DNA of 23,074 nucleotides from Nitrososphaera sp035547955 (lineage in GTDB: Archaea; Thermoproteota; Nitrososphaeria; Nitrososphaerales; Nitrososphaeraceae), in NCBI GenBank assembly GCA_035547955.1, contig DASZTR010000173.1:1-23074 (forward strand). The letters run 5' to 3'. Positions 6,247 through 13,793 of this stretch are shown here, one piece after another. The notes beneath the pieces are model-generated. The model was not told where the DNA came from. It did not search any database and was given only the letters and a program-made list of their open reading frames with translations. The position numbers were made by a program, and so were the translations under genes. Each line of letters opens with the position of its first letter. The stretch's first letter is position 1.

Positions 6247-8880
6247 ATGACGCGTGCGCTTGATTCTATACATACATCACTTTCATACGTCAGGGGCAGC
6301 TTGAGGAACGTGACCGTAGTAGTCGGGGGCGAGGAGCACAAGGCGTTTTCGTTTTCGCTCCTGAACCCGCCCGTGCCTCTTGGCGGAAACGTTGTGTCAC
6401 TTGACGTCTTTGTAGACGACATACCTGTGCAGAAAAAGACGGTGTACGTGGCAACGCAGGAGAGTATCGTCAACGCCTCGTCGCTTTCAGACAGCCGGCC
6501 TATTGCATTCAAGCCGTTTCAGAGCGCGCGCTTTCTTGTGATAAACGATTCGTGGCTTGGAAGAGGAAAGCACAGGATAACCCTCGTGAGCAAGATGGAG
6601 GGGTTTGAGTTAATTGCAATCCCGTTCACATTTTCAGACACGGCAGGCAAAAAAGACGAGAGGATAGTGCTCCCATCTGACCTATCAGTCGACCTTGTCG
6701 CAGTTTCTGACTCTATCTTCCGTAACTTTGCCACGCCGCTTGCACTCTCTGGCAAGAGGGCGTACATACTCTGCTCGTCAAACGGCTCGCTCTCTGCAAA
6801 CTGGACGTGGATGGGGGTAAAATACGACAACGGCGGGCTTTACGTGCCGCCGGCACGAGTGTTTGGCAGGATTATAATCGAGATAAGCATGGACGACGGC
6901 GTGAGGAAGCGGCTGCCAAACTTTGTGGTGTGGTCGAGGCACGAAAACGGCGTGCTTACCACCCGGCACGAGCTCGGAGGCATCGAAGTGCAGCGCAAGT
7001 TGTTCGTGCCGCCTGATAGCAGGGGCTTTGTCATCGCGATAGAGATGCGCATGAGCAGGGGCAGCATTTTAAACAAGGGGCATAAAAAGCGCAAACTGAG
7101 AATCCATTTCATCATCGACGGCAACATCACGAGCTACGGCCTTGCTGCAGTCTCGCAAAGCAACATCACGCGCTTTGACTCTCGCAACCAGTGCCTGCAC
7201 ATCAGGACGGCCCACCAAAAGGAGGCGCAGTACTTTGGCACGATAGGCATAGCGCCAAAGACGCTCGCGCCGCGCAACATTCTTGTCAACTCGTTTGACA
7301 ACGACATTGAACTTTCGTACGATGTCGAAGTGAGGAGCAAGCACGAGCCGGTACAGGTCGCGCTCGTAGGTGCAGGCAGCTTTACGAGCGCAAGAGGGTC
7401 GCTTGCGGAATTTTTGCACATGCGCAACAACTACAAGGAGATGTTGCGAGAGACAGAGCAGTCGTTCCGCGACTATGCGTCGTCGACCGCGGTCCTGCGG
7501 CAGTCGGGACCAAAACAGGGGAGCGATATGGCCCGGCTTTTGGGCGCGTACGAGAAGGCCAAGGCGTCGCTCCAGTACCTAAAGGGCGAGTACGATGGGC
7601 TAGGAGAGGGCATATGCGCCGGCCTGCCGCGCTTTCCAAACTACTGGGCCCGTGACACGGGCTGGTCGCTCAGGGGTTACCTTGCGATGGGAGACTACTG
7701 TTTTTCTAGGAATGCAATCGACAACTTTCTTTCGCACCAGGCAAGAAATGTGCCTGGGGTGACAAGGGGGGAGCTTCCGATGATAATAAGTGGCAAGGCC
7801 TTTTTGCATTCTACTACCTACGGCTCGGCTGACTCGACGTTTCTCTTTCCCTGGGCCATCCGAGAATACGTGCTTGCCACAGGCGACATCGCATACCTGA
7901 AGAGGCGGTGGAGGCAAATAGTTGACCTGGTCGACTGGGGGCTGCACAAGGATCTTGACAACGACGGGTTTGTGGAGCACGGATTTTCCGGCACGGCGAC
8001 AAAGCTTCCGATACAAGACTCGACGTGGATGGACCACATAGACCGGCGCAAGAGTGCAAACGACGTCCAAGCGCTCTTTTACGAAAGCCTCGCGGTGGGG
8101 AGCGACCTTGCGCGGCTTGTTGGGGACGACGAAAGCGAAGAGAGGTGGACAGACAGGGCTGACGAGTTAAAGCGCATGATAAACGAGGAGTACTGGAGGC
8201 CGGATGCCGGCTTTTACTTTGACACGATAAGAAAAGACGGCACAAAGGATCCAAGCATACGGCCAAACGCACTGGTGCTGGTACTTGCCGGCGTGGCAGA
8301 GGAAGAGAGAGCGAGGCTCGTGGTGGAGAGGCTGGAGAAGGACGATATAACTACCCCGTGGGGCGTCAGGACTCTTTCAAGCATCGACTCGAAATATCAA
8401 CCCACGCTCTACCACGACGGCGCAGTCTGGCCGCTTGTGACAGGGTGGATGGCGCTTGCAGAGCTACGTTTAGGCCGCAGGGAGCAGTCGTACCGCTATG
8501 TCAGGATGATGGCCGACAGGATACTTGAGGAAAATGGCATGTTCGCCGAGACTTACAGGGGCGACAGGCCGGAGCCCTTTAACTCGTGCGTACTGCAGGC
8601 ATGGTCGGTCGGCATGTATGTCAGGGCATTTCTAGACATGGTCCTCGGCATGAAGGTTGACCTGGTAGACAATGCCATCCACATCAACCCGCAGATCCCT
8701 GAATCGTTAAGGGCAGGCTGCGGAAAGATGGAATTTTCCGGCAACCTCTATCATTACCACGCTAAAGGCATGCCGTCCAAATTTTCCGTTGCAATCGACG
8801 TCGAAAACCAGAAACTGTCCGTTGACTTTGGCAGTCTATCCAGAAAGCCACGGGTGGAAAGCTCCAGCTACAGTGTGTAA
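6247..8880 (+). CDS. Glycogen-debranching/glucoamylase-type glycoside hydrolase, 877 aa
   Basis: The N-terminal ~430 residues are beta-rich with no signal peptide. The C-terminal half is an (alpha/alpha)6 six-hairpin domain like the C-terminal domain of amylo-alpha-1,6-glucosidases and archaeal glucoamylases. Signatures are FPNYWARDTGWSLRGY (about 462-477), the acidic loop DSTWMDHID (about 590-598), SIRPNALVLVLAG, YHDGAVWPLVTGWMALAELR and FAETYRGDRPEPFNSCVLQAW (about 767). These enzymes hydrolyse alpha-glucosidic bonds at branch points or chain ends of glycogen-like polymers in the cytosol. The ATG at 6247 is preferred to the GTG 36 bases upstream because of the TATA box at 6201-6208. It shares a divergent promoter region with mpgS, suggesting linked control of storage polysaccharide and osmolyte carbon. 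Exact bond specificity cannot be read from the sequence. Confidence 0.85.
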   Translation: MTRALDSIHTSLSYVRGSLRNVTVVVGGEEHKAFSFSLLNPPVPLGGNVVSLDVFVDDIPVQKKTVYVATQESIVNASSLSDSRPIAFKPFQSARFLVINDSWLGRGKHRITLVSKMEGFELIAIPFTFSDTAGKKDERIVLPSDLSVDLVAVSDSIFRNFATPLALSGKRAYILCSSNGSLSANWTWMGVKYDNGGLYVPPARVFGRIIIEISMDDGVRKRLPNFVVWSRHENGVLTTRHELGGIEVQRKLFVPPDSRGFVIAIEMRMSRGSILNKGHKKRKLRIHFIIDGNITSYGLAAVSQSNITRFDSRNQCLHIRTAHQKEAQYFGTIGIAPKTLAPRNILVNSFDNDIELSYDVEVRSKHEPVQVALVGAGSFTSARGSLAEFLHMRNNYKEMLRETEQSFRDYASSTAVLRQSGPKQGSDMARLLGAYEKAKASLQYLKGEYDGLGEGICAGLPRFPNYWARDTGWSLRGYLAMGDYCFSRNAIDNFLSHQARNVPGVTRGELPMIISGKAFLHSTTYGSADSTFLFPWAIREYVLATGDIAYLKRRWRQIVDLVDWGLHKDLDNDGFVEHGFSGTATKLPIQDSTWMDHIDRRKSANDVQALFYESLAVGSDLARLVGDDESEERWTDRADELKRMINEEYWRPDAGFYFDTIRKDGTKDPSIRPNALVLVLAGVAEEERARLVVERLEKDDITTPWGVRTLSSIDSKYQPTLYHDGAVWPLVTGWMALAELRLGRREQSYRYVRMMADRILEENGMFAETYRGDRPEPFNSCVLQAWSVGMYVRAFLDMVLGMKVDLVDNAIHINPQIPESLRAGCGKMEFSGNLYHYHAKGMPSKFSVAIDVENQKLSVDFGSLSRKPRVESSSYSV

Positions 8881-9016
8881 GCACACATGGCATTCCCTGC
8901 GGCAAATTCTGCAGGCTCTGCAATCAGATATGGGTGCGCATGTACGCTGGCGGACATCTGGGACTGATTTTTCCTATTGTAAAGGAAGATGGATGATGGA
9001 AAGTGTATTATTATCA

Positions 9017-9556
9017 TCATTCAGAAGTGCCAAAAGCCGCATAGTCACTGTTTGTTCCCATTATCTTGCTAGTGCCTGCATCAACTAGGTATCGATACCC
9101 TCTATTACCACTTGCGTCATCAGAAGTAGAAACAGCTACCTGCCAAACGTACTTGTTTGAATAAATTTCCTTCAACTTTTGGTCAGTGGAATATAGCGTC
9201 ATTTCTGCAAGCGAACCTTCCTCCGTGATAATCGCATATCTTGCTTTATTTACGTGAGGCATTCTCGCCCGCGTATGCTCTTTGGAAAAATAGGCTGCAT
9301 CTCTGGTCGGTTCTTTGTCGACTTTGACCAGTGCTAGATTGATTGCTTTTTTTTCTTTGAAATTGCATGGGGATTTTTGAGTCGCACTGTTTTGTTGATT
9401 GAGCGCAATTGCGGCAAGTATCATGCCTAGAGCAGATACAATAAGAAGCAACCAGATAGGAGTGCCTTTCCTTAGACCCGGTGGGCCGCCGTCCGCAGCA
9501 GACAAGAGCGCAATTCGGTATATTATTTGCCCCTTGATTAGCTGCCTACGTCTCAA
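9017..9556 (-). CDS. Single-pass membrane-anchored protein, 179 aa, function unknown
   Basis: A basic N-terminus (MRRRQLIKG) is followed by one strong hydrophobic segment, residues 33-53 (IWLLLIVSALGMILAAIALNQ), then ~125 polar residues expected outside the cell. The C-terminal part (YVWQVAVSTSDD...GYRYLVDAGTSKIMG) resembles the strand pattern of PepSY-type domains, but the match is loose. The assigned start is TTG at 9554-9556; a TTG about 50 bases further in, just before the membrane segment, is also possible. It is divergent from the DUF2203 gene. The 136 bases between its stop and the glycosidase contain only weak short hairpins (arms 8971-8975/8983-8987) and GAT/ATT-rich sequence. Confidence 0.65.
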   Translation of the reverse strand: MRRRQLIKGQIIYRIALLSAADGGPPGLRKGTPIWLLLIVSALGMILAAIALNQQNSATQKSPCNFKEKKAINLALVKVDKEPTRDAAYFSKEHTRARMPHVNKARYAIITEEGSLAEMTLYSTDQKLKEIYSNKYVWQVAVSTSDDASGNRGYRYLVDAGTSKIMGTNSDYAAFGTSE

Positions 9557-9597
9557 GCAGCCGTTCGAATTATGGGTTCAATTCTGGTGCGCTAGGC

Positions 9598-9642
9598 ATA
9601 AATTAATCTTGGCTGCTCTTGAGCGCGAGAGAGAAAGAGGAG
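9598..9642 (+). promoter_or_regulatory. Promoter and Shine-Dalgarno of the DUF2203 gene
   Basis: A TATA-like CATAAATTAA starts near 9597, and a purine-rich GAGGAG (9637-9642) lies 8 bases before the ATG at 9651. That spacing favours 9651 over the ATG at 9645. This is one of the few genes here with a clear Shine-Dalgarno sequence and a leader. Confidence 0.5.
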
Positions 9643-9650
9643 AAATGTTT

Positions 9651-10046
9651 ATGCTCTATACGCCCCAAACGGCAAACAAGGCCCTGCCAGAGGTAAAGCG
9701 CATGTTTTCTGCCATTGTCGCACAGAAAAACCGGGTCATGGTGCTCGAACAGGAGCTGCAGGCCATAGTCGTCGAGGGCAGCGATTTTGAGCGCTATATG
9801 AATAAAAAGCAAGAGCTGAACACTGCCGTCACTGGCCTCTACAAAAGGATTGAGGCGCTTGAGGCTACCGGGGTGATGCTAAAGAGCGTAGACCAAGGGC
9901 TGCTTGACTTTCCCTCAAAACGTTTTGATGAAGAGGTCTGGCTTTGCTGGAAGGCGGGTGAAGACGAAATAAAGTTCTGGCACGGCAAGGACGAGGGATT
10001 CATGGGCCGAAAGCCTCTTGAAACCACCGGCGTAATCGAGCCCTGA
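9651..10046 (+). CDS. DUF2203 family protein, 131 aa
   Basis: The protein begins MLYTPQTANKALPEVKRM, matching the usual DUF2203 opening (FTPxxANxxLPxV). A coiled-coil-prone helix pair follows (residues ~12-70, VMVLEQELQAI, NTAVTGLYKRIEAL). It ends with the family's conserved block GLLDFPSKR...EVWLCWKAGEDEIKFWH...GFMGRKPL. The block reads like a compact beta domain with conserved W, H and D. The family is widespread in bacteria and archaea, sometimes called division-initiation-like, but no biochemical function is established to my knowledge. Extending the frame upstream (to 9399) would run into the opposite-strand gene and lacks family similarity, so the short form was chosen. It is probably cytosolic. 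Confidence 0.85.
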   Translation: MLYTPQTANKALPEVKRMFSAIVAQKNRVMVLEQELQAIVVEGSDFERYMNKKQELNTAVTGLYKRIEALEATGVMLKSVDQGLLDFPSKRFDEEVWLCWKAGEDEIKFWHGKDEGFMGRKPLETTGVIEP

Positions 10047-10054
10047 ATTGGGGG

Positions 10055-10126
10055 TGAGCCTGTAGAACACTTTCCAATCGGGGAATTGGGGATTAATAGT
10101 TGGCAACGTTCTACAGGCAATAAACC
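10055..10126 (-). ncRNA. Candidate small structured RNA
   Basis: A perfect 11-bp inverted repeat, GCCTGTAGAAC (10058-10068) with GTTCTACAGGC (10108-10118), encloses 39 bases. The interior holds a nested CCAAT/ATTGG stem (10074-10078/10085-10089). On the minus strand a TATA-like TTATATC (rc of about 10147-10153) lies about 25 bases before position 10126, so a transcript would start just ahead of the closed stem. It does not fit a tRNA (stem too long, no arms) or a C/D box RNA. It could instead be the terminator of the DUF2203 gene on the plus strand. No homology is known to me. Confidence 0.3.
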
Positions 10127-10137
10127 TTTGTGGTATG

Positions 10138-10178
10138 ATCTTTAAAAGATATAATGCCCTTAAGGGAGAGGGGGGGGG
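10138..10178. repeat. Two adjacent palindromes and a G9 run
   Basis: ATCTTT-A-AAAGAT (10138-10150) is a perfect 6-bp dyad. It is followed by the perfect palindrome CCCTTAAGGG (10157-10166) and a run of nine G (10170-10178). They lie between DUF2203 and the minus-strand Lrp-like gene. They may be binding sites around the putative RNA promoter or part of the Lrp-like gene's terminator. Confidence 0.4.
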
Positions 10179-10217
10179 AAGATCTGGACATATGTAAAAG
10201 ATATCAGTATGTAGACC

Positions 10218-10457
10218 CTACGTGCCCTGTCCTTCTATCACCATCATGGTGAGGCTGGACTTGATGCCGTGGTGGCCCCGAATCTTGCCGACTGCCTTCT
10301 TAAGATCTTCGTCGTTCGATGCGTTCACTCTGGCGATAATATCATAGACCCCAAAGACGCCCTTTACTTCCGAAACGCCGGATATTGCCTTTAGTTCCTT
10401 GATAACGTTGTCTTCAGAACCAAGTTCGCAATTTATGAGAATGTATGCCTCTGCCAT
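10218..10457 (-). CDS. Stand-alone Lrp/AsnC ligand-binding (RAM) domain protein, 79 aa
   Basis: The sequence AEAYILINCELGSEDNVIKELKAISGVSEVKGVFGVYDIIARVNA is a typical beta-alpha-beta-beta-alpha-beta RAM domain, with the small-molecule-binding G-x-(Y/F)-D region (GVYDI). There is no helix-turn-helix. Such stand-alone proteins form oligomers that bind amino acids and may modulate full-length Lrp regulators. The ATG at 10455-10457 was chosen over a longer form because a TATA box (GCATATTAATGA, minus strand, 10476-10487) is centred 25 bases upstream, implying a leaderless mRNA. It is divergent from the UbiA-type gene. The family is confident; the ligand is unknown. Confidence 0.87.
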   Translation of the reverse strand: MAEAYILINCELGSEDNVIKELKAISGVSEVKGVFGVYDIIARVNASNDEDLKKAVGKIRGHHGIKSSLTMMVIEGQGT

Positions 10458-10475
10458 TGGTATGCTTGCAAGACT

Positions 10476-10487
10476 ATCATTAATATG
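10476..10487 (-). promoter_or_regulatory. TATA box of the Lrp-like gene
   Basis: GCATATTAATGA on the minus strand, centred about 25 bases from the ATG at 10457, predicts leaderless transcription. Confidence 0.5.
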
Positions 10488-10541
10488 CTTTTTAGTTTTC
10501 AAAAAACATACTAGTCCCCGCCCCTATTTCATACTACGTAG

Positions 10542-11438
10542 TTGTCGTCACTGCTCTCCAGCTGGCTCCGCGCCATACGCATCAGGTTCCTACTCGCATC
10601 GGTCATAGCCGTATCAAACGGCCTTGCGATTGCCTACTGGAAGTTCGGGGCTATCAACCCGCTGTACGCCGGCCTGACTTATGCCGGCGTCGCATTCCTG
10701 CACGCAAGCGTCGACCTGCTCAACGACTACTGGGACCACAAGCGGGGCATCGACTCGGTGACGACGAGGACCAAATTTTCCGGCGGGACGGGCGTGCTTC
10801 CTGAAAACATCCTTGCTCCAAAGGCAGTCTATGCTGCCGGAGTCATGTTCCTTATCCTAGGGGTTGCAGTTGGTGCATTTTTTGTGGCAATACGCGGAAT
10901 CACCATCGCGGTCATACTAGGCTTTGCTGTGGTTGCCATATACTTTTACTCGACTTCAATCGTCAACTCGGGCCTTGGCGAGCTGTTCGTCGCCATAAAG
11001 GGTGCAATGATAGTGCTCGGCACGTTCTTTGTGCAGACTACGCTAATCGAACCTGCTGCTATTTTCATCGGGGTCATCGTAGGCCTCTTATCTGCCACCG
11101 TTCTTTTCGTCAATTCGTTTCCGGACCACGATGCCGACAGGTCAAAAGGTCGTAGGACGCTTGTCATAGTAATGGGCAAGCGCGGGGCCGCCAAAGCGTT
11201 TCCTATTTTCATCATAGCAGCATATGCCCTCATAGGCGTAGGAATTTTCCTTGGCTTTACCAAGGTCTACTCGCTTGCCACCTTTGCGTCGCTCCCATTT
11301 GCAGCCAAGGCCGTGAGCGTAATGCGCAAGGATCCCAAGACTGCGCAAGAGTATGTGCCTGCCATGTCAGCAGCAGTGACATACTCGCGCATAACCGGCT
11401 TTGTGCTTGCGGTCAGCTTGATATTGTCCCAATCTTAG
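10542..11438 (+). CDS. UbiA-superfamily prenyltransferase, MenA-like
   Basis: This integral membrane enzyme has eight to nine hydrophobic segments and two aspartate-rich motifs: NDYWDHKRGID (61-71), followed by the MenA-like KFSGGTGVLP (78-87), and NSFPDHDADRSKGRRTL (about 191-207). The family transfers a polyprenyl chain from its diphosphate to an aromatic acceptor. The GGTGVLP and D..DR..GRRTL pattern is closest to 1,4-dihydroxy-2-naphthoate prenyltransferases (menaquinone synthesis), and thaumarchaea are reported to contain menaquinones. The start is TTG at 10542, directly after an in-frame stop at 10539. It ends 4 bases into the convergent winged-helix gene. The superfamily is certain, the substrate probable. 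Confidence 0.88.
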   Translation: MSSLLSSWLRAIRIRFLLASVIAVSNGLAIAYWKFGAINPLYAGLTYAGVAFLHASVDLLNDYWDHKRGIDSVTTRTKFSGGTGVLPENILAPKAVYAAGVMFLILGVAVGAFFVAIRGITIAVILGFAVVAIYFYSTSIVNSGLGELFVAIKGAMIVLGTFFVQTTLIEPAAIFIGVIVGLLSATVLFVNSFPDHDADRSKGRRTLVIVMGKRGAAKAFPIFIIAAYALIGVGIFLGFTKVYSLATFASLPFAAKAVSVMRKDPKTAQEYVPAMSAAVTYSRITGFVLAVSLILSQS

Positions 11439-11707
11439 AGGCCTGCGCTTTCTATAAGCCGCGTCAGCTCGTCGTACTGTTCTACAAACATCTTCCCCTT
11501 TGCCGTGATAGCTGCAAGGCCGCTCACCCGGTGGATCATGCCCTTCTCCTCAAGCTCTGCAAAATGGTTCATCATCTTGTCGTATGAAAGCCTAGTGGAG
11601 TGCTGTACATGGGTCGGCCTTGCGGCTTCGTTGTGCGCGGCATCCTCTTCGATGGCGCAGAGGATCTCGTAGAACAGTTGAAGTTTATGCCTCTTTTCTT
11701 GCTTCAA
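11435..11707 (-). CDS. ArnR1-like winged-helix regulator, 90 aa
   Basis: Residues 8-80 match the single-domain archaeal winged helix of the ArnR1/DUF4364-like type: LQLFYEILCAIEE, then the recognition region HVQHSTRLSYDKMMNHFAELEEKGMI, then the wing HRVSGLAAITAKGKMFVEQY and a C-terminal helix. These are small cytosolic DNA-binding regulators. The TTG start is supported by a perfect AGGAGG (minus strand, 11715-11720) seven bases upstream, inside the end of the preceding membrane-protein gene, which it overlaps by 23 bases. The two genes are therefore co-transcribed and translationally coupled, suggesting a membrane protein/regulator pair. Confidence 0.82.
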   Translation of the reverse strand: MKQEKRHKLQLFYEILCAIEEDAAHNEAARPTHVQHSTRLSYDKMMNHFAELEEKGMIHRVSGLAAITAKGKMFVEQYDELTRLIESAGL

Positions 11708-12449
11708 TCTCTATCCTCCTCTTTGAAGTCGCGCTGTGCATGACATATGCAAAGAGCAAAAGGCCTCCCACCCTTGCGGCTATCGAGCCTGCAAATGCAA
11801 AGATGCTGTTGTCAAAGTACACCAGTACCAGCGAGTACTGCTCAAGCCACAAGAGCGCAAATGCGGCAGGCACGTACAGCATCTTGACCATGCCGGACTT
11901 CGCGAGCGACGACACGGCGTTTGTGAACACGTACGCTAATACTACCATGTTAAATACGCGCATGTAGAGGCTAAAGTCGGCTAGCCTTGCATAGTTAAAG
12001 TAGGACTTGCCCGCGATCTCCGAAGTTGGCAGCAGGAAGGGCAGTGCCACCATGATAAGCGGTAGCACTATCATGCCGATATCCTTTAGACCGAGGCGGT
12101 GCCTCTCCTCTTGCTCACCTGCATTCTTGAAGTAGTATGAAATCGCAATGAGCGCGATGGCCTCTGATTGAAGCGCCAGCTGCAACCAAAAGAATGCAGG
12201 GTATAGCAGGGGGTCTGCATTGTATGCAAAACCAGCCTGCTCAAACGCAAATGACGTCGCGAGAAAGACGAACCCTACCGGCAGGCCGAGCAGGTATCCA
12301 AATCCTGCAAACCTGTACGAGCGGAAAAAGTACCACGATATGACGAGCGAAAGCGCGACGGATGCGGTTGTGAATACCGCACTGGCAAATGGCGTTACTG
12401 CAGGATCCAACAACACGTACGGGTTTAACACGTTTGGATCCAGCGGCAT
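11685..12449 (-). CDS. Seven-helix membrane protein, 254 aa, function unknown
   Basis: From the ATG at 12449 the protein shows about seven hydrophobic helices: FASAVFTTASVALSLVISWYF, YLLGLPVGFVFLATSFAF, AFFWLQLALQSEAIALIAISY, IGMIVLPLIMVALPFLL, FNMVVLAYVFTNAVS, VPAAFALLWLEQYSLVLVY and the last, GLLLFAYVM. A charged loop (NAGEQEERHRLGLKD) lies between helices 3 and 4. No enzymatic motif is recognisable. The ATG was preferred over a TTG 90 bases upstream because a TATA box (AGCTATACAC, minus strand, 12466-12475) lies ~20 bases before it. Its last 23 bases encode the start of a winged-helix regulator, so a sensor or partner role for that regulator is plausible but inferred. Confidence 0.72.
   Translation of the reverse strand: MPLDPNVLNPYVLLDPAVTPFASAVFTTASVALSLVISWYFFRSYRFAGFGYLLGLPVGFVFLATSFAFEQAGFAYNADPLLYPAFFWLQLALQSEAIALIAISYYFKNAGEQEERHRLGLKDIGMIVLPLIMVALPFLLPTSEIAGKSYFNYARLADFSLYMRVFNMVVLAYVFTNAVSSLAKSGMVKMLYVPAAFALLWLEQYSLVLVYFDNSIFAFAGSIAARVGGLLLFAYVMHSATSKRRIEIEARKEA
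11715..11720 (-). promoter_or_regulatory. Shine-Dalgarno deciding the TTG start of the winged-helix gene
   Basis: AGGAGG on the minus strand, 7 bases before TTG (11705-11707), lies inside the upstream coding region. Confidence 0.6.
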
Positions 12450-12459
12450 GATGTTATGT

Positions 12460-12520
12460 GCAATTGTGTATAGCTCAATTGCGAAGATAAGGGTTGCTCC
12501 CCTGAAGGGAGCGTTTATTA
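12460..12520. promoter_or_regulatory. Divergent promoter with two dyads
   Basis: GCAATTG (12460-12466) and CAATTGC (12476-12482) form a 7-bp inverted repeat that brackets the TATA box of the membrane-protein gene. GCTCCC (12496-12501) and GGGAGC (12507-12512) form a second dyad. This one directly abuts the TATA box GTTTATTA (12513-12520) of the aldo/keto reductase gene, i.e. its BRE position. Confidence 0.5.
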
Positions 12521-12543
12521 TTGCCGAAGGGGCTTGCAAGTGC

Positions 12544-13704
12544 GTGTCATCATCATCCTCTCACTTTAAGGTGATAGAGGGCTACGCCACGCCAGAAGGA
12601 ACTTCCAGATATGCAATCTATGGCGTGTCAAAAAAAGGCCTGCCCCCGGCGCATTTCCACAAGTTTGACGGCCTGCACCTGTCAAGCATCGGCATGGGTA
12701 CTTACCTTGGCGGCTTAACAAAAGAGGATGATATCGCGATGGAAAACGCGGTGTACGAATCGGCGATGTCGGGAGCCATAAACGTCATTGACAGTGCGAT
12801 AAACTACCGCGCCATGAGGTCGGAAAGGAGCATCGGCAGAGCGCTCTTGTTCCTTGCAAGCGAGGGCAAAATATCGCGTGATCAGCTTTTCATATCTACC
12901 AAGAACGGATATATCACAAACGACGGCGACTTTCCAAACATCGACGTGATAGAATATCTGCAAAGAATGTACATAGCCGCTGGCGTCATTACTGCTGACG
13001 ACATCAGCTCCGGCTACAACGTGATGAACCCAAACTACCTTGCCAAGTGCATCGACAAGTCGCTTGCAAACATGCACCTTTCTACTATTGACCTTGTCTA
13101 TATTCACAACGCATTTGAGAGCTGGCACAAAGATGTCGACAGAAAGATGTTTGCAGAGATGCTAGCTAGGGTTTTTGAGTTATATGAAAAATATCGTAAG
13201 GCGGGCAAACTTCGCTACTATGGCATGGCCACTTGGACGTGCTTTCGGGCGCCAGAGGGCGAAAAGGAGCACTTTACACTTGAAGATGCGGTCAGAATAG
13301 CGCACCAAGTCGGCGGTCACAGCCATGGCTTTAGGTTCATCCAGCTCCCTTACAACTTGGCATATAGCGAGGCGCTTTTGCTAAAGAACCAGTCGGTGAC
13401 AGGCTCTGACGCGATGATGACGATACTCGAAGCTGCCGGCAAGCTTGGAATAGGTGTGTTTACCAGCGCACCCCTGTTCCAGGGGAGGCTCTTGCAAGCC
13501 CAGATACCAGACTATGCAGGTATCACCGACAAGGTTCCAAAGCTCGTACAGTTGATGCGCTCAAGCCCGTCGGTGGTTGCGTCCCTTTTAGGCCAGAAAA
13601 AGCCGAAGCACGTACAGGAAAACATCAAAATCGCCAGCATCCCGCCGCTGACAAAGGAAGAATTTGCACAGGCAGTAGACATCCTGATGCACAGAAGCTC
13701 ATAG
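12544..13704 (+). CDS. Aldo/keto reductase family protein, 386 aa
   Basis: An NAD(P)H-dependent oxidoreductase of the (beta/alpha)8 aldo/keto reductase fold. The catalytic tetrad is visible: Asp83 and Tyr88 (NVIDSAINYR), Lys120 (STKNGY) and His188 (IDLVYIHN). YYGMATW and GVFTSAPLFQGRL correspond to later strands and the cofactor-binding end. The GTG at 12544 was chosen because the TATA box at 12513-12520 is about 25 bases upstream, predicting a leaderless mRNA. A much longer frame to 12220 exists but is antisense to the membrane-protein gene. It begins with a Ser-rich SSSSS stretch encoded by TCA repeats. The substrate is unknown; it could reduce aldehydes or sugars. Confidence 0.88.
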   Translation: MSSSSSHFKVIEGYATPEGTSRYAIYGVSKKGLPPAHFHKFDGLHLSSIGMGTYLGGLTKEDDIAMENAVYESAMSGAINVIDSAINYRAMRSERSIGRALLFLASEGKISRDQLFISTKNGYITNDGDFPNIDVIEYLQRMYIAAGVITADDISSGYNVMNPNYLAKCIDKSLANMHLSTIDLVYIHNAFESWHKDVDRKMFAEMLARVFELYEKYRKAGKLRYYGMATWTCFRAPEGEKEHFTLEDAVRIAHQVGGHSHGFRFIQLPYNLAYSEALLLKNQSVTGSDAMMTILEAAGKLGIGVFTSAPLFQGRLLQAQIPDYAGITDKVPKLVQLMRSSPSVVASLLGQKKPKHVQENIKIASIPPLTKEEFAQAVDILMHRSS

Positions 13705-13750
13705 GGAGAATAATAACAATGATGACGGTGTGTCTGGCAAGGAGCTATTG

Positions 13751-13760
13751 TACTATAAAA
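13751..13760 (+). promoter_or_regulatory. TATA box of the ubiquitin-like gene
   Basis: TACTATAAAA; transcription would start near 13781, shortly before the ATG at 13794. It indicates that the small gene can be expressed separately from the reductase. Confidence 0.45.
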
Positions 13761-13793
13761 AAAGTAATCTGCAGAAAATCATTTCAATTATGT

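Noticed and set aside
8881..9016. C/D box RNA suggested by ATGATGA (minus strand) and a distant CTGA
   Set aside because: The boxes are about 90 bases apart with no clear C'/D' pair; the ATGATGA is part of a GAT-rich simple tract.
9399..9650. Longer N-terminus for the DUF2203 protein
   Set aside because: It would be antisense to the membrane-anchored gene, lacks family similarity, and ignores the clear Shine-Dalgarno before 9651.
10058..10118. tRNA or CRISPR-type repeat at the 11-bp inverted repeat
   Set aside because: The stem is longer than a tRNA acceptor, no D/anticodon/T arms fit, and there is only one copy.
12220..12543. 108-residue N-terminal extension of the aldo/keto reductase
   Set aside because: It is antisense to the seven-helix membrane protein and would contain the divergent promoter; the GTG at 12544 fits the TATA box.
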